Origin: DATKQY01 sp035532475
GTDB taxonomy: Bacteria > Actinomycetota > Acidimicrobiia > Acidimicrobiales > Bog-793
NCBI GenBank assembly: GCA_035532475.1
Contig: DATKQY010000082.1
Location: 1-64,000, forward strand
Length of the DNA: 64,000 nt
Direction: 5' to 3'
Position 1 is the stretch's first letter; every line of letters begins with the position of its first letter. The notes under the pieces were generated by a model, which worked only from the letters and a program-made list of their open reading frames with translations, had not been told where the DNA came from and did no database searches. Below are positions 42,414-51,515 of this stretch, in pieces. The translations under genes were made by a program, and so were the position numbers.

Positions 42414-43562
42414 GTGTCGAACGTGATCCTCGTCGCGAAGATCGGGACCTCGTCGGTGACCGCGAGCGACGGCAGCGTCGACGCGACAGCGGTCGCCAAG
42501 CTCTGCGCGGAGGTCGCCGCCCTTCGCCGGGCGGACCATGAGGTCGTGGTGGTCTCCTCGGGCGCGGTGACGGCCGGGGTGGCGGCGCTGCGCCCGGAGG
42601 GGGGACGCCCGCAGGACCCGAGGACGCTCCAGGCGCTGTCGGCGATCGGCCAGGCCCGGCTGATGCGCGTCTACGACGACGCCTTCGCCGCCGAGGGCCT
42701 CCTCGCCGGCCAGGTCCTCCTCGCCCCCCTCGACTTCGGCGAGCGGCGCCAGTACCTGCACGCCCGCTCGACGCTGCTCAGGCTGCTCGAGCTCGGCGTC
42801 GTGCCGGTCGTGAACGAGAACGACGCCGTGGCCGACGACGAGATCCGCTTCGGCGACAACGACCGGCTCGCGGCGCTCGTTGCCAACCTCCTCGGTGCCG
42901 ACCTGCTGGTCCTGCTGACCGACACGCCCGGGCTGCTGAGCGCCGATCCCCGCCGGGTGGCCGACGCCTCGCTCGTCGAGGAGGTGACGGCGTCGGACCG
43001 CGAGCTCGAGCGGGTCGCCGGTGGCCCGGGCAGCCCGGGAGGGAGCGGCGGGATGGCCTCCAAGCTCGCCGCCGCACGCATGGCGGCCTGGTCGGGGGTG
43101 CGTGTGGTGATCGCGGCCGCCGATCGCCCGGGCGTGCTCGCCGACGCGGTGCGGGGTCTGCCCGGGACGGGCACCGTCGTCCAGGCGCACGAGCGGCGCC
43201 TCGGGGCGCGAAAGCTATGGATCGCCTTCGCGCTCCCCGCGGCCGGACGGGTCCTCGTCCCCGAGGGCGCTCGCCGCGCCCTCGTCGAGCACGAGGCGTC
43301 CCTGCTGCCCGTCGGTGTCGTGGCGGTGGAGGGTGAGTGGTCCGTCGGTGAGGCGGTCGAGATCGCCGGCCCCGACGGCGCCGTGTTCGCGAAGGGCATC
43401 GCCAGCCTGCCCTCGGCTCGGCGCGAGGAGTGGATGCGGCGCCGCACGAACGAGCTGCCCGAGGACCTGGCGAGCGAGATGGTGCACCGGGACAACCTCG
43501 TCGTGCTGACGAACGGAGCGTCGGGCGAGGCCCCGCTGACCGGGGGCCGGCGCGGCCGGTAG
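42414..43562 (+). CDS. proB: Glutamate 5-kinase
   Basis: A 382-residue enzyme for the first step of proline synthesis, glutamate to gamma-glutamyl phosphate. The amino-acid-kinase fold shows AKIGTSSVT, VVVSSGAVTAG and VPVVNENDAVADDEIRFGDN. A PUA domain occupies the C-terminal 100 residues. GTG start, 17 bases after obgE. proA follows nine bases later. Confidence 0.95.
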   Translation: MSNVILVAKIGTSSVTASDGSVDATAVAKLCAEVAALRRADHEVVVVSSGAVTAGVAALRPEGGRPQDPRTLQALSAIGQARLMRVYDDAFAAEGLLAGQVLLAPLDFGERRQYLHARSTLLRLLELGVVPVVNENDAVADDEIRFGDNDRLAALVANLLGADLLVLLTDTPGLLSADPRRVADASLVEEVTASDRELERVAGGPGSPGGSGGMASKLAAARMAAWSGVRVVIAAADRPGVLADAVRGLPGTGTVVQAHERRLGARKLWIAFALPAAGRVLVPEGARRALVEHEASLLPVGVVAVEGEWSVGEAVEIAGPDGAVFAKGIASLPSARREEWMRRRTNELPEDLASEMVHRDNLVVLTNGASGEAPLTGGRRGR

Positions 43563-43570
43563 CGTTGGGT

Positions 43571-44821
43571 ATGGCCGACAGCACTCCCCTCGAAGCACTC
43601 GGGCGCCGCGCGAAGGCGGCGTCACGCGAGCTCGCCCGGGCGTCGAGCGCCGCCAAGGACGAGGCGCTCGAGAACGCGGCCGCGGCGCTCGAGGCCCGCC
43701 AGGCCGAGATCCTCGCCGCCAACCGCCAAGACGTCGAGCGCGCCGAGTCCTCCGGCGTCGGGCCGTCCGTGGTCGACCGGCTGCGCCTCACGCCGGCACG
43801 CGTCGAGGCGATGGCGGAGGGGCTCCGGGCGGTGAAGGTGCTCCCCGATCCGGTCGGCGAGATCGTCGACGGTTGGGTGCGCCCGAACGGCCTGCGCGTG
43901 CGGCGTGTCCGCGTCCCGCTCGGCGTCATCGGGATCGTCTACGAGAACCGCCCGAACGTCACCTCCGACGCAGCGGGGCTCTGCCTGAAGGCGGGGAACG
44001 CGGCGCTGCTGCGCGGCTCTGCCGGGGCGCTCGAGTCGAACCGCGCCGTCGCGGCGGCGCTCCGCTCGGGGATCGACAAGGCCGGGCTGCCCGCCGACGC
44101 CGTCGTGCTGGTAGAGGACGTGCGCCGTGAGACGGTCGAGGAGTTCGTGCGGCTGCGGGGGATCATCGACTGCCTCGTGCCCCGCGGCGGCCCGTCGCTC
44201 GTCGCGCTCGTGCTCGAGCGCGCGACCGTGCCCTTCGTGATCGACGGCGACGGGAACTGTCACGTCTACGTCGACGCCTCTGCCGACCTCGAGCTGGCGG
44301 AGCGGATCGTGGTCAACGCGAAGACCCAGCGCCCGAGCGTGTGCAACGCGGCGGAGAGCCTCCTCGTCCACCGCGAGGTCGCCGAGGCGTTCCTTCCTCG
44401 CGTCGCGAGGGCGCTCGAGGGCGTGGAGCTCGTCGGGGACGAGGCGACGAGGGCCGTCCTCGGCGGGATCGGCGCCGCCACCGAGGAGGACTACGCCACG
44501 GAGTTCCTGGCGCTCCGCCTCGCCGTCGCCGTCGTCGACGACCTCGACGCGGCGATCGACCACATCACCCGCTACTCGACCGGCCACTCCGAGGCCATCA
44601 TCACCTCGGACCTCGGCGCCGCGACGCGCTTCACCCGCGAGGTCGACGCCGCCGCGGTGCTCGTGAACGCCTCGACGCGCTTCGTCGACGGCGGCGAGCT
44701 CGGCCTCGGCGCCGAGATCGGCATCTCGACGCAGAAGCTGCACGCCCGCGGGCCGATGGGGCTGCGCGAGCTCACGTCAGTCAAGTACGTGATCGAGGGC
44801 GACGGCCAGGTGCGGACGTGA
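43571..44821 (+). CDS. proA: Gamma-glutamyl phosphate reductase
   Basis: A 416-residue NADPH-dependent reductase, the second step of proline synthesis. The fold is that of aldehyde dehydrogenases, with the catalytic Cys in RPSVCNAAESLL. GVIGIVYENRPNVTSDAAGL and the C-terminal GPMGLRELTSVKYV are typical. The ATG has no SD sequence but TAGCGT (43560-43565) ends five bases before it. The stop overlaps the next gene as GTGA, tying proA to the MoxR ATPase. Confidence 0.95.
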   Translation: MADSTPLEALGRRAKAASRELARASSAAKDEALENAAAALEARQAEILAANRQDVERAESSGVGPSVVDRLRLTPARVEAMAEGLRAVKVLPDPVGEIVDGWVRPNGLRVRRVRVPLGVIGIVYENRPNVTSDAAGLCLKAGNAALLRGSAGALESNRAVAAALRSGIDKAGLPADAVVLVEDVRRETVEEFVRLRGIIDCLVPRGGPSLVALVLERATVPFVIDGDGNCHVYVDASADLELAERIVVNAKTQRPSVCNAAESLLVHREVAEAFLPRVARALEGVELVGDEATRAVLGGIGAATEEDYATEFLALRLAVAVVDDLDAAIDHITRYSTGHSEAIITSDLGAATRFTREVDAAAVLVNASTRFVDGGELGLGAEIGISTQKLHARGPMGLRELTSVKYVIEGDGQVRT

Positions 44822-45750
44822 GCCCGCCCGCCGACCGGCCCGCCCCGGCCGGCCACGGCGGGGCGCGCTTCGGGTCCGCGTCGGCGGTGGCGGAAGGCCT
44901 GCGCGGCGTCGGGTACCTCGTCGACGACCAGATCGCCACCGTCGTCCACCTCGCCGACCAGCTGGACAAGCCCGTGCTGGTCGAGGGGCCCGCCGGCACC
45001 GGGAAGACCGAGCTCGCCAAGTCCGTTGCGGCGGCCCTCGGGGCGCGCCTCATCAGGCTCCAGTGCTATGAGGGCCTCGACGAGGCGAAGGCCCTCTACG
45101 AGTGGAACTACCGCAAGCAGCTCCTCCGCATCCAGGTCGAGCGTGCCGGGGCGGACGGGGAGGGCGCGGGCTCGGGCTGGAAGGCGCTCGAGGAGGACAT
45201 CTTCTCCGAGGAGTTCCTGCTCGCGCGGCCCCTGCTCGAGGCGATCCGGGCCACCGAGCCGGTGGTGCTGCTCGTCGACGAGGTCGACCGCATCGAGGTC
45301 GAGACGGAGGCCCTGCTCCTCGAGGTGCTCTCGGACTTCCAGGTCTCCATCCCCGAGCTCGGCACGGTGCGGGCGACGCGCATCCCGCTCGTCTTCCTCA
45401 CCTCGAACGACACCCGCGAGCTCTCCGAGGCCCTGAAGCGGCGCTGCCTCTACCTCCACCTCGACTACCCGAGCGTCGAGCGCGAGCGGGCCATCGTGCT
45501 CGAGAAGGTGCCGGGCATCGAGGAGCACCTCGCCGAGGAGATCGTCCGCGTCGTGCGGACGCTGCGCTCGATGGAGCTGGAGAAGCACCCCTCGGTCTCC
45601 GAGACGCTCGACTGGGCGCGCACCTTGGTGCTGCTCGGGGTCGAGCACGTCGACACCGAGACGACCATCGCCACGCTGAACGTCCTCCTCAAGTACCGAA
45701 GCGACATCGAGCAGGCCGCCAAGGAGCTCGCCGCAACGGGCGGACGCTGA
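44818..45750 (+). CDS. MoxR-type AAA+ ATPase
   Basis: A 310-residue MoxR/CoxD-like AAA+ protein. Walker A is GPAGTGKTELAK, Walker B is VVLLVDEVDRIE, and sensor 1 is FLTSND. Such ATPases act with a VWA-domain partner to activate or assemble target enzymes, often metalloenzymes. The partner is the next gene, which starts directly after the stop. The GTG start overlaps the proA stop. The target in this organism cannot be named from the neighbours. Confidence 0.9.
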   Translation: MSPPADRPAPAGHGGARFGSASAVAEGLRGVGYLVDDQIATVVHLADQLDKPVLVEGPAGTGKTELAKSVAAALGARLIRLQCYEGLDEAKALYEWNYRKQLLRIQVERAGADGEGAGSGWKALEEDIFSEEFLLARPLLEAIRATEPVVLLVDEVDRIEVETEALLLEVLSDFQVSIPELGTVRATRIPLVFLTSNDTRELSEALKRRCLYLHLDYPSVERERAIVLEKVPGIEEHLAEEIVRVVRTLRSMELEKHPSVSETLDWARTLVLLGVEHVDTETTIATLNVLLKYRSDIEQAAKELAATGGR

Positions 45751-47232
45751 GTGCTGGCGGTCCTCACCGACTTCGTCGACGAGCTGCGCGAGGCGGGGCT
45801 CCCGGTCTCGCTGACCGAGGTGCTCGACGCGACCGAGGCGCTGCGCCACGTGCCGCTCGCCGACCGGGCCGCGCTGCGAAGCGCCCTCGGCGCGACCCTG
45901 GTCAAGTCCTCGGCGCACTGGCCGGCCTTCGCGACCGCCTTCGACGTCTACTTCTCGCTGCGGCCCGCCGCGCCGGGCGAGGACGCCGCCGAGGCCCTGG
46001 CCGGGCGTGCGCCGCCACCGGGCGGTGCCGAGCTGTCGGCCGCGGCGCCGTCCGAGGCAGGTGGTGGCCAGCCGGCGCCCATCGACGGCCGCCGCCTTGC
46101 CGCGCTCGTCCTCGAGGCGCTGCGCTCGGGCGATCCCGCCGCCCTCGCCGCGGCGGCCCGGCTCGCCGTCGCGCTCTTCGCGGGGATCGAGCCCGGGCGG
46201 CCGGTCGGCACCTCGTACTACCTGTACCGGACGATGCGCCGCCTCGGCCTCGACGACGTCCTCGGCCAGCTGCTCGGTTCACCCCAGGACACCGCCGAGC
46301 ACCGCGGCGCCCCGGGCGGAGGAGCTGAGCTGCGGTCGCTGACGGCGCCGCTCGGGGCGCTAGGCGAGCGGCTGCTCGGCGACGAGTACCGGGCGCGAGT
46401 CGAAGAGCTCCGCCGTCTCGTCGAGTCCGAGATCCGGCGCCTGCTCGCGGCGGAGCGCGGGGCCGGCGCGTTGGCGAAGAGCCTGCGGCGCACGCTCGTC
46501 GAGGACGTCGACTTCATGCACGCCACCCGCGAGGAGCTCGTGGCGATGCGCCGGGCGCTCTGGCCGCTGACGCGCGTGCTGGCGGCTCGCCTGGCACGCC
46601 GCCGGCGCCATCGCAGGCGGGGCCCGCTCGATTTCCGAGCGACGATCCGCCGGTCGCTGTCGACCGGGGGCGTCCCGGTCAACCCCCGGTTCCGCAGCCC
46701 GCACCCCTCGAAGCCGGAGATCGTTGTCATCGCCGACGTCTCGGGCTCCGTCGCCGCTTTCGCCCGCTTCACCCTGCACCTCGTCTACGCGATCGCCAGC
46801 CAGTTCTCGAAGGTGCGCAGCTTCGTGTTCATCGACGGGATCGACGAGGTCACCTCGATCTTCAAGAGCTCGTCCTCCATCGCCGAGGCGATCGAGCGGG
46901 TCGGAGCCGAGGCCGACGTGTGCCACCTCGACGGCCACAGCGACTACGGGAACGCGTTGCGGGCGTTCCACCAGCGCTGGGCGCGCGAGGTCACCTCCCG
47001 GACGAACGTCTTGATCCTCGGCGACGCCAGGAACAACTACCACGGCGCCGAGGCGTGGGTGCTCGACGACCTCGCCCGGCGGGCGCGCCGCGTGTACTGG
47101 CTCAACCCCGAGCCCCGCGCCTACTGGGGCAGCGGCGACTCGATCATCGGGGTGTACGCGCCGCACTGCGACGGCGTGTTCGAGTGCCGCAACCTGCGCC
47201 AGCTGGAATCCTTCGTCGACGAGCTCGGCTGA
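45751..47232 (+). CDS. VWA domain protein, CoxE-like
   Basis: A 493-residue protein of the CoxE/VWA group (DUF58-like arrangement). A helical N-terminal region (to about 320) includes a Pro/Gly/Ala linker near 70-110. The von Willebrand A domain follows with the metal-ion site DVSGSVAAF (DxSxS), then a Thr in DEVTSIF and Asp in GDARNNYHG. GTG start immediately after the MoxR gene. The two very probably form a MoxR-VWA chaperone pair. CoxE itself matures CO dehydrogenase, but no such genes are in the window. Confidence 0.88.
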   Translation: MLAVLTDFVDELREAGLPVSLTEVLDATEALRHVPLADRAALRSALGATLVKSSAHWPAFATAFDVYFSLRPAAPGEDAAEALAGRAPPPGGAELSAAAPSEAGGGQPAPIDGRRLAALVLEALRSGDPAALAAAARLAVALFAGIEPGRPVGTSYYLYRTMRRLGLDDVLGQLLGSPQDTAEHRGAPGGGAELRSLTAPLGALGERLLGDEYRARVEELRRLVESEIRRLLAAERGAGALAKSLRRTLVEDVDFMHATREELVAMRRALWPLTRVLAARLARRRRHRRRGPLDFRATIRRSLSTGGVPVNPRFRSPHPSKPEIVVIADVSGSVAAFARFTLHLVYAIASQFSKVRSFVFIDGIDEVTSIFKSSSSIAEAIERVGAEADVCHLDGHSDYGNALRAFHQRWAREVTSRTNVLILGDARNNYHGAEAWVLDDLARRARRVYWLNPEPRAYWGSGDSIIGVYAPHCDGVFECRNLRQLESFVDELG

Positions 47233-47280
47233 GCGCTCCTCGTCGACGCCCGGTCCGGGCGGCGGCCGCGCCCGGGACGC

Positions 47281-49017
47281 TCAGACGACAGAGGCGGCGG
47301 CCGGCGCGGGCCCGCGCGAGGGGCGGGGCGCCGGCGTCGCCGGGGCGTAGCGCGACACGACCGACCCGGCGACGAGGTCGGCGGCGGCGGCGCGGGCCGC
47401 GGCGCCGAACAGCGAGTGGTCGCCGCCGGTCAGTCGCTCGAGGCGCAGCGTGCCCTCGGCCTCGAGCCGGCGGGTCGCGCCACGCGCCCGGCGGTCGAAC
47501 TGGCGGGCCTCCATGTCGCCGCAGACGAGCATCGTCCACACGCCGCGCTCGGCGAGCTGCTCAAGGCCCCGAGCCGGGCTGCAGTGCAGGTGGAGCCGCT
47601 GGAGCGCCGCCCAGACGACGGGGGGCACGTGGCGGTCTCCGAAGTCGACGAGCCCGCGGTGGCCGAGCAGGAGCTTGATCCAGCGGTTGTGCGGCCGCAC
47701 GGCGTTGCGGGCGGGCGCGAGCTCGCCGCCGTCGCGGACCTCGGGCGGGTCGAAGTTGAGGATCGGGTTGATCGCATAGACGGCGCGGACTCCGAGCGCG
47801 ATGCCGGCCTCGATCGAGTGGTAGGCGCCGGCGCAGAGACCGGCGAGCACGACCCCGGACGGATCGCCGGGCGAGACGGCGTCGACGATCGCGGCGACGT
47901 CGTCGAGCGCCTCCAGCGGGTAGTCGATCTGGGGGGCTTGGCCCGGCCGGACGGGGCTCTCGCCGAGGCCGCTCAGGTCCACCCGCAGCGAGGGGATCCC
48001 CGCCGCCGCCAGCCGGCGCGCGAGCGTGACCCACAGCCGCCCGGGCCCGACGTGGGGGATCAGCCCGGCGTTCAAGAAGACGACGGTCGGGGCCCGGGTC
48101 TGCGTCGTCGGGGCCGTGCGTACGCCGAAGAGGCCGAGAGGGCCGAGCCGCAGCGCTCGCTCCTCGATCGGCGAACCGTCCTCCGCCGCCAGCACCGCCC
48201 GGTCGCGCACCGACAGCGAGAGCTCACGCGTCGGCCCGTCGAGCACCTTGCCGGTCCATTCCACGATGCGCGCCACGGTCTCGTCGGGGACGAGCGCGCT
48301 GTCGGGCATGGCGTCGATGAGCTCGGCCTGGCCGAGGGCCTCGGCCCACTCGGCCCCCGCCGCGTCGAGCCGGCTGACGAACGGGCCGGGCAGGGAGCGA
48401 TCGGCGCGCGTCAGCACCAGCACCCGCCGGGCGAGGCGTCCGGGTGCCGTCGCCATGTCGAGGCCGCCGAGCGCCGCGACGACCTCGGCGGAGAGCACCG
48501 AACCGAGCACCTCGACGGCACCGTCGGGGACCGCGCCGCTCGGCGTTGGCGTGTCACCGATGCTCATCGCCTTCAGCGCCTGCTGCTCGCGGACGAACGA
48601 GCGCCCTCGCGGGCACGGGTCCCACAGGACCAGGGCGTCGACGTCCTCCTCGGCCACCGCCGACGTCGCGATGGTGGCGCCGATGCGCAGTCCGACGACG
48701 CCGACGGCCGCTGCACCGGCGGCGCGGACGAAGCCGATGGCGGCGCGCACGCTGTCGATCCACGCCTCGAGGCGTCCGGGGTCGTGCTCGGCGCCGGCGG
48801 AGTTCGCCGTGCCGTCGTAGTCGACACGGCAGACGAGGAGCCCGGCGTCCTCGAGGCGCTCGGCGAGCACACGCAGCGCGCGGTGCGCCGACACGGCCTC
48901 GATGCCGAGCGTCGGGCAGAGCACGACCGCCCCGCGGACCAGCCCGCCCGCCGGCACGTGCAGCATCGAGAAGATCGGCCGCTGCCCCGCCTCGATCCAC
49001 GCCGGCCGGGCGCTCAC
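47281..49017 (-). CDS. Tandem alpha/beta hydrolase with Cys nucleophile elbow
   Basis: A 578-residue protein with two alpha/beta-hydrolase units. The first (about 15-260) has Arg111 where the nucleophile should be (GLRIG, 109-113), so it is probably inactive. The second (about 285-560) has Cys395 in GLCAG (393-397), like dienelactone hydrolases and some thioesterases; a candidate catalytic His lies in GGDHSLFG. It is the last gene of the carrier-protein operon, its GTG overlapping the previous stop. Release or transfer of the carrier-bound amino acyl group is a reasonable guess. A structural role for the first domain is possible. Confidence 0.75.
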   Translation of the reverse strand: MSARPAWIEAGQRPIFSMLHVPAGGLVRGAVVLCPTLGIEAVSAHRALRVLAERLEDAGLLVCRVDYDGTANSAGAEHDPGRLEAWIDSVRAAIGFVRAAGAAAVGVVGLRIGATIATSAVAEEDVDALVLWDPCPRGRSFVREQQALKAMSIGDTPTPSGAVPDGAVEVLGSVLSAEVVAALGGLDMATAPGRLARRVLVLTRADRSLPGPFVSRLDAAGAEWAEALGQAELIDAMPDSALVPDETVARIVEWTGKVLDGPTRELSLSVRDRAVLAAEDGSPIEERALRLGPLGLFGVRTAPTTQTRAPTVVFLNAGLIPHVGPGRLWVTLARRLAAAGIPSLRVDLSGLGESPVRPGQAPQIDYPLEALDDVAAIVDAVSPGDPSGVVLAGLCAGAYHSIEAGIALGVRAVYAINPILNFDPPEVRDGGELAPARNAVRPHNRWIKLLLGHRGLVDFGDRHVPPVVWAALQRLHLHCSPARGLEQLAERGVWTMLVCGDMEARQFDRRARGATRRLEAEGTLRLERLTGGDHSLFGAAARAAAADLVAGSVVSRYAPATPAPRPSRGPAPAAASVV

Positions 49018-51515
49018 GACGCCCCCGCGCTGATGGGCGCGCCGCGGCGCGAGTTGAGGGCCCTGAGCTCGCCTCGCGGGGAGGCCCCCGGGACGCGTCC
49101 GGTGAGCCGGACGTGGCGCGCCCGGCCCGGCGCGAGGTGGAACCAGGAGTCTGACGGCTCGAAGCCGGGGACGTCGAGGGCGACCCATTGCGCGAGCCGG
49201 CGCGTTCGGCACTCGACGAGCCAGCTCCGGTCGTCCTCACCGGCGACGACGACCGCCTCGAGGCCGAGGTCGCCCTCGCGCGGTCGCGCCGGGCCGAGGG
49301 GGAGGTAGACGGACTCGACGGCCTGGTCGCCGAGCCCGGTCTCGAGCGCAACGACCACTACGTCGTGCACCGGCGGCCCGAAGCGGTAGGCGTAGGTGAG
49401 GTCGCGAAAGCCCTCGAACAGACCGGCGGCCTCGATCGTGACGACCTGGCGGGCCGGGAGCCCGACCCGCTCGGTCACCCGCTCGACCAGGCGCTCGCCG
49501 TCCGCGTAGAGCTCGACGGCGAGCTCGGCCTCGACGAGGCCGCCCGTGTCGTTGGCGAGATGCAGCCGCAGCCCGTTCAGCCCCTCGTCGGTGAGGAGCA
49601 CCGACACGGGGGCGAGGAGCCGGCGCAGCACGTACCACGGCGCCTTCGGCCGTCCGAGCGCGTCCACGATGCCCCACCCCGCGCCGGGGAACAGGTCGCG
49701 AAGCGACAACACGATGCCGCCGCCGCATCGCGAGGCGGAGCTGCGCCACTCGGAGAACACGGCCGAGAAGCACTCGGCCACCGCGGCCCGCACAAGGTCG
49801 AGCGCGTGCTCCGGGTCGCCGAAGCGCACGGCCTGGGGGTCGAGCCCGAAGAGGCGCCGCGCGTAATGGTTGCTGACGTCTTCGAAGTCGAAGGAGGCGC
49901 CGGCGTCGCGGGGAACGGCCGACTTCCACCTCGGGTGGTGCCCGGCGACGCCGGGGCCCCCGAACACCTCGTCGACCGTCTCGGTCTCGGGCGGCACGGA
50001 GAAGGCGAGGCACTCCGCGGCGAAGCGCACGTCGGCCCGCCGGGCGTCCTCCAAGGGACGCAGGTACGCGCCGACCCCGAAGTAGTGGGCGACTCCGCGG
50101 TCGTTGCGGAAGGGCACCTCGCCGCCGCTCGGTGACGAGGTGACGTAGGCCACTTCGGGGACGATGCGGGCGACGAGCTCGGGTACGTCGGTCACGAGCA
50201 CCTCGGGCCGCCAGCGGTCGCGACGCGCGCCGGCCATCGCGGCCTGCTGCTCGATCTCACTCCCGCCGCTCAGCACCGCGAGGCAGGGGTGCCCCTGGAG
50301 GTCGGTGAGGACCGCCTCGAGCTCGGCCCGGAGGCGCTCGCGGAAGGCCGCGTCGCCCGGCGGCTCGAGATTGGCGAGCATGCAGTCCTGCCACACGAGC
50401 AGGCCGAGCTCGTCGCAGTCGTCGAAGAACGCGCGGTCCTCGTAGACCATCGTGCCGGGCACGCGGACGATGTTCAGGTTCGCCTCGCGCATCTGGACGA
50501 GCGCGGCGCGGGTGTCCCCCCGGTTGCTCCCGGGGGCGACGACGTCCGGGGGGACCCACGTTGCCCCGCGGCAGAAGACCGGGACGCCGTTCACGACGAG
50601 GGAGAACCCGCCGTCGCCACGGTCCGCCTCGATCGTGCGGAAGCCGACCATGCCGAGCTCGACCACCTCCCCGTCCACGACCACCCGGCACGGATAGCGC
50701 GGCTGAGCGCCGTGGGTGTGGGGCCACCAGCGCTCGACGCCCTCGACGCGACAGACACCCCCGACGACGGCACCGCCGCCCGGCCGGGCGGAGACGCTCA
50801 GCTCGGTGGCCGCGTCACCGACGCACAGCACGGGCGGGGACGAGGGCAGCTCGGCGAGCTCGCAGGCGAGGCGGACGGTCCCGATCGCCGGATCGGCGGG
50901 CGCGGCGACCGGTCCGGCCGCCACCTCGACGACGAGATGACGCGACAGCAGGCTGATGCCCGCGTCGGGCTCGACGCGCACGGGCCGCCACGGCCCGACG
51001 ATCGCCGGGCCGGGGGACCACCCGGGCATCCGGCCGAGCAGGCTCGTGCGGACGAAGCGCAGGCTCTGCGTCGCGACGAGCCTCGTCTTCCACGCCGGGC
51101 GGGCGACCTTGGCGGCGAGTCTCGGCGCGAGCGCCGCACACCGGATCGCGAGCTGATGGACGCCCGCGCACTCGCCGAGCGCGACCGTCGCGGGGAGGAA
51201 CATGTTCTCCCCCTCGTGAACCCGCTCCCCGTCGAGCCACACGTCGTGGACCGTGGCCACCCCCTCGAGCACCAGCCGGAGCGGGCCGGCGCCGCGGGGC
51301 ACCTCGAAGCTCGTGAGGAACCACCAGTCCTCGCCGTCGTAGTCGCGCTCGAGGTAGGGGGCCCCGGCGGCTCGCAGCGCCCCCGCGGCCGTGCCCGGTA
51401 CCTCGGCCGGCCAGCGCTCGAGCGCGAGCGCCTCGAGCGCCTTCGGCGCCTCGGCCTGACCGGGCGAGCTCGCGCAGCAGCTCCACGACGAGCCTGCGAG
51501 ATAGTCAGCCCCCAC
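49014..51515 (-). CDS. GH2/beta-mannosidase-like protein
   Basis: An 833-residue protein with glycoside hydrolase family 2 layout: sugar-binding-like N-terminus (60-200), immunoglobulin-like domain, TIM barrel from about 300, and C-terminal beta domains. Glu420 in SGGSEIE fits the acid/base position and Glu501 in RFAAECLAF the nucleophile position. IVLSLRDLFPGAGWGIVD matches the beta-mannosidase barrel end. There is no signal peptide, so it should be cytosolic. The GTG start overlaps the DUF1839 gene by 11 bases. Its place in a carrier-protein operon suggests glycosylation, deglycosylation or a non-hydrolytic role; substrate unknown. Confidence 0.78.
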   Translation of the reverse strand: MGADYLAGSSWSCCASSPGQAEAPKALEALALERWPAEVPGTAAGALRAAGAPYLERDYDGEDWWFLTSFEVPRGAGPLRLVLEGVATVHDVWLDGERVHEGENMFLPATVALGECAGVHQLAIRCAALAPRLAAKVARPAWKTRLVATQSLRFVRTSLLGRMPGWSPGPAIVGPWRPVRVEPDAGISLLSRHLVVEVAAGPVAAPADPAIGTVRLACELAELPSSPPVLCVGDAATELSVSARPGGGAVVGGVCRVEGVERWWPHTHGAQPRYPCRVVVDGEVVELGMVGFRTIEADRGDGGFSLVVNGVPVFCRGATWVPPDVVAPGSNRGDTRAALVQMREANLNIVRVPGTMVYEDRAFFDDCDELGLLVWQDCMLANLEPPGDAAFRERLRAELEAVLTDLQGHPCLAVLSGGSEIEQQAAMAGARRDRWRPEVLVTDVPELVARIVPEVAYVTSSPSGGEVPFRNDRGVAHYFGVGAYLRPLEDARRADVRFAAECLAFSVPPETETVDEVFGGPGVAGHHPRWKSAVPRDAGASFDFEDVSNHYARRLFGLDPQAVRFGDPEHALDLVRAAVAECFSAVFSEWRSSASRCGGGIVLSLRDLFPGAGWGIVDALGRPKAPWYVLRRLLAPVSVLLTDEGLNGLRLHLANDTGGLVEAELAVELYADGERLVERVTERVGLPARQVVTIEAAGLFEGFRDLTYAYRFGPPVHDVVVVALETGLGDQAVESVYLPLGPARPREGDLGLEAVVVAGEDDRSWLVECRTRRLAQWVALDVPGFEPSDSWFHLAPGRARHVRLTGRVPGASPRGELRALNSRRGAPISAGAS

